DNA from: Icerya purchasi
Lineage: Eukaryota > Arthropoda > Insecta > Hemiptera > Monophlebidae
Assembly (NCBI GenBank): GCA_039619475.1
Contig: CM077115.1
Span: 397,640,557 to 397,704,556 of the forward strand
Direction of reading: 5' to 3'
Length of the DNA stretch: 64,000 nucleotides
The translations under genes and the position numbers were made by a program. This document shows, piece after piece, positions 56,455 through 64,000 of the stretch; the first letter of the stretch is position 1; each line of letters begins with the position of its first letter. The notes under the pieces were generated by a model that saw only the letters and a program-made list of their open reading frames with translations, made no database searches and was not told the origin of the DNA.

Positions 56455-58785
56455 CGATTAATGGTACTAACGAGATGTTGTACGCGTTGATTTTTTAATC
56501 CGCCGGCATCCGGCGATTGTCTGACGAAAGGAGTAAACGAAATGTAGACTAATTTTTCTCCGACTCAAGGATGAAAAGGACATTAAAATACCTGGCGGGG
56601 CGTGCGTATCCGTATTAATAATAAAGAAATAAATAACCACGGTGCGCGGGACCGAGTGCGCAGAGCGCGGTACCTGTAAGCTGGATCGGGAGCAAGTGTG
56701 CGACGCGGAAGGGGTATGATCGCCGGGAGAGGAGAGAGAGGTTGTTTCGTATTTACTTTAGGAGGGGGGGGGGGCGAAGAGCGGTTCGGGCTGCTGCTCG
56801 TGTACCTGTGCAACAGTTCGAAACGAATAAAGTAGTTAATTTATAGCGCACTAAAAATCGTAAGTTATTTCGAGCGGCTCGGGAAGCGCGGCCACAGTCA
56901 GAATCATCAAAGATGCGGCCCGGTTCGCGCTAGGATGGGTGGTCGAAAGGGTGTCTTGCCAGAGGATGGATGACGTGCTAGATAAAGGATAATACCGGGC
57001 CTGTATCCGTGTAATCTGTAAACGCGTATAAACACATTCGAAAGCAGCACTCGGCATAATAGACGAAATGAATTATAGCGAAAGATCATCATCGCAGTCA
57101 TTATCGTCATCGGCGTATTTTTTTAATGGTGAAGTATTTAAAAAGCCATAAAACCGTTTTCTCTGGACTCTTATGCAAACTAGCCCCCCCGACGCTGCGC
57201 CGCCGCCCCCTGATCTCTCTCGCAGCGCTATTATTTGTCAGTGCTTGTCACGCGGCCCGATCTTGTTCGCTGTCGCCGGTGCGCTAGTGTGTGTTCTGTT
57301 TATCTAGCTTGATTTACGTCCGTAATAATAACTTTTATTGCTCCCTGAATACGTTCGGCCTCGGCCTTCCGATGAAATTAAAATAAAACATTTCAGAACG
57401 AACCTGTGACCGGGGCCGCCCGTGACCGGCACTCTACACCGGCCGAAGACGCGAGACCGGAAAAGAAAACCAGATAGGTAACCGATCCGATTCACCAGCG
57501 CCGAAATATCTATAGTTCTAGGCCAACTAGCGCCGTTATCGCGCATTTCGGTGATTTTCGCCGGTGCCCCGACGACGCAAGTACAGCACTTGTATGAACG
57601 TACTTTTAAGCGAATAGGTGCAGTGATCCACGGCCTGCCGGAGGTTCTGCGGCTGCGACAGAGCGACCCGTTACTGTAAGAGCGACGATCGAAAAGGCTC
57701 GAAAAAGCGCGTTGAAAATACTTTAGACGCGCCGGTACCGCGTGTCCGGCTTCGTTCGAACCTCTAAGCAAGCCCGGTGCTGTCAGGTGTTTTTTAAAGA
57801 CCCGATCGATGCCCGATAACACGATTTCGTTAACGTGCCGCCCAGGAGGAACTGATCTCAAGCGCCGCGAGTTTCAAAAACGTTGGGGGAGCGGTGGGGG
57901 GGGGCAATACAATACGAAAAAGACGTCGGTGGAGTCTCCGGTGCGAAATGAAACATGCGCGGTAACATCCGTCATTTGCTGCTGATCCCTCTCGGGTAAA
58001 ACAAAAGGTTTATCGCGTGTCGGTATTGTAATTAATATAGGAAACCGCGTAGGGCGTAGGCGATAAAAAATCTTAATTGACGCTAAGAAACGAACGGATT
58101 ACTCTCAGCGGGAAAGGGCCCAACGATAAAATTTCGTTCGAAAGCACTGATTTACGTACCGCAGCAGAGAGAAGTCACGTTCGATTTGTAATCGACGAAA
58201 ACCGAAATTAACGCGCAGCAACGCGAAGAAAAGTCTCAGACGTAAATGTGTGCAGACGTGTACAAATTATATAAGAGATTCGCGCGGCTTTTGAGCATGC
58301 GAGACGTGTGTGCCGGTAGTGCGGTAACGATAAATGCACAAGTATATTACGTTAATAAGATTATAGAAATTAATTTGCAGGGGGTGGGGTGGGGGGCAAG
58401 GTTTCGCAGTTGGACGAATGAATTTAGAGAAACCGTAGATCCTCGCTCCCCGCAACCGGATCCGCAGCATTCGGCAAAGTTAATTAACTGGATCGAAAGT
58501 GAATAATTGGTCCCGTTCGAATTCCCGTCACTCATTCGGATAATTAAGAGAACCGATTAATGAAATTCGACAGTTATTATTACACCGCTATACCTCTATT
58601 TTTAATTATTGAGACTGCGCATCCGGATGATCAGAGCGACACGAAAGTTACGAAATGTGTGCGCGAAGAAATACGCCTCGGACAAAAATTCCGACGTATA
58701 AATTTACCGATTACGCGGCTCTCCGGTATCTTGCTCCGATGTACCGCAGGATGTGGGCTTATCGTCCATTTCGGCGGCGCCACTA
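56455..58785. other. CpG-rich block without an assigned gene
   Basis: The GC-richest part of the window, rich in CG dinucleotides. It includes a G11 run at about 56764-56774, the longest open frame outside transposons (185 codons, minus, 57304-57861, Arg/Ser-rich, no domain) and an 86-codon plus frame at 58246-58506. It could be a promoter or 5' region of a host gene, but nothing in the reading proves an exon. Confidence 0.3.
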
Positions 58786-58872
58786 TATATACATATATAT
58801 ATATATAGTCGAAAGCATCTGTAGTAACATTTTTCTTTGAATCTAATTTACCACGACCACACACACACACAC
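58786..58872. repeat. TA (58786-58807) and CA (58859-58872) microsatellites
   Basis: Two short dinucleotide repeats about 50 bp apart. Confidence 0.85.
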
Positions 58873-58995
58873 TCACTTGTGTCGCATTAAACTGAACTTT
58901 TCACCACTCCTGTACATTGCGGTAAGTTCACGCTAGATTCGGTATGATAGAGTCCATTTCACATAATGCGAGTGCAAGTTTTAATATCATTTAGC

Positions 58996-59284
58996 CTGGA
59001 GACCACCGACTGCAACCAAAATCGAAAACCATCAGGCGATCCTGCGCACCCGAACGGGTATGGTGTCGGATGACCTTCTGAAAGACCTGCGTTCCAAAAC
59101 TGCGAGCAGTAGCCTCGGAAAACGTTACACGCGTATTCTGCACAACATAGAGCATAGAAGAAATTTCCTTATGACCGGCCGTTGGCGAGATGGTCGCAGT
59201 GCAAAAGTACTTTTTTCAGGAAAACCCTTCTTCAGCTTTCGCCGCTTAAAGATGAAAAGTAATGAAAAAGAAACCATGACGTAG
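58996..59284 (+). CDS. Unrecognised open frame with a distinct codon pattern
   Basis: Open from about 58996, with an ATG at 59060 and stop at 59282-59284. It reads HQAILRTRTGMVSDDLLKDL, later LGKRYTRILHNIEHRRNF and TGRWRDGRSAKVLFSGK. Basic and GC-richer than its flanks, with CTG, CGT, GCG and AGC codons common. I recognise no family. It might be a lone exon, a decayed transposon ORF or acquired DNA; chance is possible at this length. The Lys-rich end (MKSNEKETMT) runs back into local AT-rich sequence. Confidence 0.2.
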
Positions 59285-62088
59285 TAGAAAGCAAAAAAGA
59301 CCAAATTAAATCTGATTTAAGAATGAAGCCAAAGCTCAATTCAAAATTAGCCGGCAGAGCCTAATTAATCGCCCGCAGATGACCAACTGAAATTCACAGT
59401 TTTCCGTTTCGAAGTTCTTCAATCTTAATTAGTCGGCCAATTTCTGTTATTAGAGTGGAAATAATATAAAAAAACTGACGCCTACATCCGAAAGAGGAAA
59501 TTAAAAAAAAAAAAAAAACTCTCATAATTATTCGCAGCCGGTCGCATTAAGCAGCCTTAATCGTGTGTCTAATGTCGTAATAAAGCTCGGGAGAGAGTTA
59601 TTGTGCGCAATTAAGAAGGCACACCACCACCTTCGGTTCATTAAACGAAACTACCTATGTAGTCTACCTGTGTAGTTCGTTTAGAATTTAGGTCAACGCG
59701 CAAGATCGCTGCCAGCAGTCCCCCCGGGGGAAGGCTAAGGAGCAGCGCGCGCACTAGTGCAAAGTTGGATAATCAAATATTACGAGCAAGTGTGGTCGGA
59801 CATTTCGTTCTGTAAGAATTACGAAATGGCTGTTGGCAACAGAGGAGAACTGTCAGAGGGAATTTTTGAAGATGGCCATATTTCGCGGCGCTATATGAAG
59901 TTTCTCATTCAGTTCACAGTCAGCCAGCGTAATTGGAGATGACTTGACAACTTCTTCCTGCCAGCAGACGCGCAGCTCCTACAGTCCACCCTGCTACATA
60001 GCCGCACACCGATGCAGCTATCCGCCATCCTTTACCGTCGCCTCAATTCGCATTTCGTCGGATTTTTCTCCGTCTCCTTTTCGTTTATTCTTTATTTTGC
60101 TGTCCACTTCATCCTACCGTAAAAATCTGCCTCCGCTCAAAGCGCCAATTGAACAATTCAAAATGACAACCGCGGTACAACCTCCTAAGCGCATTTCTGA
60201 TATCGTGCAAAAAGTATGGCGCGGTTTTCTGTGGGAAACTTTTGAAATGTTTCCATTTTAACCGGATGTAGATTCGAAGAGATCATCATCACCGGTAATA
60301 TTTCGTTCTTACATTTGAATAATAAGCTAAAAAAAAAAGCTATGGAAAAATAACGACTAAATCGGCTAAATTCCGTCAAATTCCATTTGAAATTTTAAAA
60401 ATGTACTACTGTATTAATGTATTAGAGCGCTTTAGGTGAAATCCTAAAAGCCCCGGTTACGTTTTTAAAATGGCGCAGTGTCGTTCTTACACCGGGAACA
60501 TTGTGACGATAACGAATAATTGTAACATCCGGCGATCGGTTTAATTCAAAACCAAAAGTTGTTTTCTCCCTATGCATGTATAGCTCTAGTAATGAAATAT
60601 TGCCGAGAATCAAAGCTTGTTCAAGCATAGCCGAGTATTTTTGTGCTTTTAATTTTACGAGACAGGCATGTAGTCGACTGATATCACCCCTTCTGTAAGA
60701 ATTATAGATTAGTATCAGGGGGAATGCTCGCACGCCGGCCAAGTCTCATAGATCAGGTTTTATCAGTAAATTTATCTAGTAAAATCATCTGCAAAAATAT
60801 TTTTCAACGACGTGAGAATCGAAAATATCTGTGCAAAAGGATGTAAGTATGTAAGATTATTAGAAAACATTTTCTCGAAGTAAGTGCCAGTACTAAAAAA
60901 GTACTAAAGCAACTACCGAACGCCTATTTATTCGCGGATTTCTAATAAAATATAGCTTTATCGATGAAAAGTTTCTAATCGAAAATGACTAATTGTAGCG
61001 TGGCTCGACACTCAACTAGACAAGAATATATAAATCTGATGACGTTGACCAACATGACCTCGGTATAAACCGTAAGAGATAATTCACAAACACTGTGAAA
61101 TAATATAAAACGAGAAAACAATGAATTATTCGAATAAGTCTTAATTTTGAACTTTTTCGTAACAAAAAAGGTGTGTAGAGTTGTCCCGAAATAAACCGAC
61201 ATTTAGCGGAGGAAATTAATAACCGTTAACGGTATCGTAACGAGCAAATACCATTACGAAATATACGCATTGTCACGCATACAATTAGCCGTTGTAATCT
61301 CGCACTGAACGGTGTATGATACACGTTTATATGTGCGAAAGTCAGCACGGTCGAAATTAAGAGATTTCAACGAATCACGATAAATGCCGGGCGCCTAGAA
61401 ATGAGCTTCCGAAAACGGAACATCGAACAACACAAACTGTGCGGGATTATAATAACGTTCAAGATTCGCAACTATTCGCGAGCAGTTAATGAGCAGAACA
61501 AATCAATCGACGGAATTAATCAGCGGATGAAGGTTGTGCAGCATATGACGACGCTTATAGGCGATAAAATTAGCGATGTTCCATCAATCATTGAAGTACT
61601 CATCGCGGATACTCGCCAGTCTAAGAGCTGCTCCTCAGGTAAAACCGAAATTTCTCGGCGATCAGGTGCACTTTCGCACGAAGGAAAAATCAATGAAGAA
61701 CGAAATAACGGGGGGGGGGAGCGCGGCCAATCAACGGTGAAAGCAAAATCTGCGGAGCTTCGGTGTTCGTTCACGTGCTGCCAAAAAACAGCGGAGAGAC
61801 GTGTACGAATAAACTGAAATGCCGATATTGTCGAGTAGTAGTAGTACGATTTATCGATTATTTTCTCATTTGCTACCGATCTCAGAGAGACAGCGATTAT
61901 TAACTGGGTCGACGCGTAGTCGTTAAAGTTTTTATAGCGTTCGAGCAACTTCTGCGCTGATATCGAGGGGGGAAAAAAAATTTAATTTATTTCTTTTTTC
62001 GGTGTCAACTAAACCGACGACAGGGCGAATAATCGATGAAGTAAAAAAGTTTCGACTCGTCGATTATTTTAATTATGAAATTACCGGT
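59285..62088. other. Unassigned intergenic sequence
   Basis: No gene recognised. Frames at 60422-60742 (minus, 106 codons) and 61401-61817 (plus, 138 codons, mirrored by a 142-codon minus frame) lack domains. A G9 run lies at 61711-61719 and an A-rich run at 59502-59518. Confidence 0.35.
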
Positions 62089-62220
62089 AATTTAAACAAA
62101 AATTACCAAATGATAGTAAATTTAAACAAAAATTACCAAATGATAGTAAATTTAAACAAAAATTACCAAATGATAGTAAATTTAAACAAAAATTACCAAA
62201 TGATAGTGAATTTAAACAAG
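62089..62220. repeat. 30-bp tandem repeat, 4.4 copies
   Basis: Four 30-bp units starting AATTTAAACAAAAATTACCA, nearly identical, plus a 12-bp partial. Because 30 is a multiple of three and the unit has no stops in one frame of each strand, both strands stay open (plus NLNKNYQMIV repeated; minus LLSFGNFCLN repeated). Coding is not otherwise supported. Confidence 0.95.
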
Positions 62221-62613
62221 CTTCGCACCTGCCAGATCTTTTATCGATTCGGAACGAAGGAAATGACAAAGTGAGGTATTTGTAGGCCTAGGTTTTTCTT
62301 TTCTACGGCAATGTTCTTAAGATGAGGAATTTTCGTAATTTTTCGCCCCACGTTCAGTATTACGATTCGAAATGTGCGAGTTGTGCGTGATCGGTAAATT
62401 TTTGTATACCGAGAAAGCTGACCACAGTTCCTCGATGATGCGGGATAGTAATCGTTGGTTCGGGTTCTTTTTGTTGAAGTCGCCCTCATTGGAAACTGCG
62501 CAGGAGCTGGTACGTTTATTTATAAAAAAAGGTGGCTCGTTTAAACACGATTTCATGTAAACACTCGAAACGCGAGAAGAATACTAAATATTGACGAGTG
62601 AAAAGTGAATAAA
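62221..62613. other. Unassigned intergenic sequence
   Basis: Nothing recognisable; 60-80-codon frames overlap on both strands without domains. Confidence 0.4.
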
Positions 62614-62671
62614 GAGAATACATAAAATATTAGTTTATAACAGAGAATGCATAAAATATTAGTTTATAACA
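62614..62671. repeat. 29-bp tandem duplication
   Basis: Two adjacent 29-bp units starting GAGAATRCATAAAATATTAG, differing at one position. Confidence 0.95.
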
Positions 62672-64000
62672 GAGAAAACAAATGATAGTTATATCTTTTA
62701 GATCTTCCTCGATTTCCACGAATATCTTACTAAACGTGTATTTAATCTAATCTTATCTAATCTAAATGCGCTTGTCCAAGGGCCGTTGTTAAAGTACGCA
62801 GCTGAATATCGAACTTTGCTCAATGTTCCTCCGGTATTTTGAATAAAATTAACACAAGACGCTCATTAGATTATCTTGCTCGTTTAATCCGCGATTTAAA
62901 CGGACTTCTGAATTATAAAATTTACAATTTAGCGCTCGCAACAGCGCGTACAGAAATTTTAAAAGTTAAAAAATAGGCAAGTAAATCGAAATGAAACACT
63001 TAAAACTTTCAAATAAAACAAAATGAAACAAGTGGAATCTCTCCTTTCGTTCCCTTCCACATCTGTTGTTTTCGCCGCTACCGGTAACATTTAGTCGTTC
63101 TTTCTCGCGCACCCTCCGACAAACCGGAAAACGAAAAATGGAATATTTAATTTTCATGAACAAAATCAACAAGTTCAAATATCGCATCGAAATAGGTTCT
63201 TTTCGGCTTTTTCTTTTTTTTTCCATTTTCGGCTCGCCAGCGTACTGACCGTTAACAAATCTAAGGATATTAAAATACTGCGTCTAAACAGGTACCACAT
63301 CCGTAAAGGCCCTCGCTGCAGTCTCGCAGGAAACTAACTGCCCCGTAGATAAATATTTCAACTAGCCGAAGACCCCGAACATTTACCCGCCAACTCACAG
63401 CGGGCGTTAAATGCGCAGTCGTCGCAGAGGGTAAAATTCGATTATCGCCATTTATCGGCAGAGTGAAGATTGACCGATGTTTTATAAAAAAAATGTCGAT
63501 CTAAAAAAACGACGTTAAACAAATATAAAACAAATACACCTTGTTTAAGACGTTTTTCTATAAAAAATTTTCACAATTAATTTTTTTCTGAGAAATGCGG
63601 GGATCCGATTGTTATTTTTATAGGGAATTACGTAAAAAACAAAAACAAACCAAACATGACTCGATCTTTAAACTGAAGAAATCAAAGTGTTTCATCGTTA
63701 CGGAAAAACAAAGTTTAATATAAAATGCGGTGAAGGAGATTTGTCCGAGGGGTGGGGGGATATGGGTTTTCAATTTTTAATTAATTTTATACACACATAC
63801 TACTACTATGTGTATTATTTAAAAAATGCAATATGTCGTGAATTTCGAATTTAATTTAGAATTGAAGTAATAACAGAATTCCAAAAAACCTAGCAACGAT
63901 GGTGAAGTTAAAATTGTTACGAGTATATCGCTCTACTCGTAAAAATTGAACTGTAAATTGCGTGTATTTAAAGCTTACAAATAAATTTCCTAACGTTAAT
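62672..64000. other. Unassigned AT-rich intergenic sequence
   Basis: Nothing recognisable as gene or element up to the window end. A TCTAATCTTATCTAATCTAA tract lies at about 62746-62765. Confidence 0.4.

Noticed and set aside
61401..61948. 138-codon plus and 142-codon minus frames overlapping each other
   Set aside because: Both open over the same DNA, with no domain in either, so chance in locally GC-richer DNA is the simplest reading.
62089..62220. CRISPR-like array
   Set aside because: 30-bp units directly abut with no spacers; simple tandem duplication.
1..64000. Bacterial or viral genes, operons, ribosome binding sites, rRNA
   Set aside because: No runs of adjacent same-strand ORFs, no phage- or virus-type domains and no rRNA-like sequence were seen.
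1..64000. LTR retrotransposons or DNA transposons with clear terminal repeats
   Set aside because: No pair of long direct repeats with TG...CA ends and no transposase motifs were recognised. The only long inverted pairs are explained by the retroelement duplication (37-39 kb) and the Penelope-like arms.

Overview
This window looks like intergenic or intronic DNA from an animal nuclear genome, most likely an arthropod and probably an insect. The reasons are an A+T content of about two thirds by eye, no compact genes or operons, many simple repeats, CpG that is not depleted, and many degraded retroelements of types common in insects (RNase H-bearing non-LTR elements, a Penelope-like element, a tRNA-derived SINE). 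I cannot name the species. I found no complete host gene, no rRNA, no functional tRNA and no CRISPR array. Nearly all the short open frames are chance, or antisense shadows of transposon fragments and of TA, TTA or AAG repeats.

Layout. 1-640: worn 3' end of a non-LTR family called here L1x (a label only). 4.87-5.34 kb: 3' end of a second non-LTR element. 6.8-10.2 kb: a cluster holding an L1x copy on the minus strand (RNase H with all four catalytic acids, broken by frameshifts), a third-family 3' end on the plus strand, and a shared 3'-tail motif in inverted orientation at the two edges. 16.2-16.4 kb: another L1x 3' end. 16.4-30 kb: mostly unassigned sequence with a CpG-richer block at 22-24.5 kb and remnants with GAA-repeat tails at 26.5 and 27.6 kb. 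31-36.4 kb: the densest transposon patch. It has a dispersed repeat ending in TA repeats (31.0 kb), the best-preserved ORF (331 codons, RNase H plus zinc-binding tail of an I-type non-LTR element, 31.7-32.8 kb), two L1x fragments in opposite orientations (32.9-34.0 kb), and a near-identical 5'-truncated copy of the 331-codon element with a long poly(A) (35.8-36.4 kb). 37.3-39.6 kb: an inverted duplication of a retroelement with an RT-start motif and a degenerate gag zinc knuckle. 39.6-50.5 kb: no recognisable gene, with one CpG-richer block (42.2-43.6 kb). 50.5 kb: a 14-bp minisatellite. 51.3-51.7 kb: second copy of the 31-kb dispersed repeat.

52.5-53.4 kb is the most interesting locus: a Penelope-like element remnant. 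It has a recognisable GIY-YIG endonuclease reading, 67-bp inverted arms on both sides, and a hammerhead-ribozyme-like fold at its 3' side. 55.3-55.6 kb: a tRNA-derived SINE-like unit with A and B boxes and a LINE-like GAA tail. 56-58.5 kb: a CpG-rich block with a few unexplained open frames. 59.0-59.3 kb: an orphan open frame with a codon pattern unlike its surroundings. 62.1 and 62.6 kb: 30-bp and 29-bp tandem repeats.

The elements do not form a pathway. They record repeated target-primed retrotransposition: 5' truncation, poly(A) tails, one pair about 99% identical, and several inverted arrangements. Assignments rest on motif reading by eye, and no database search was possible.
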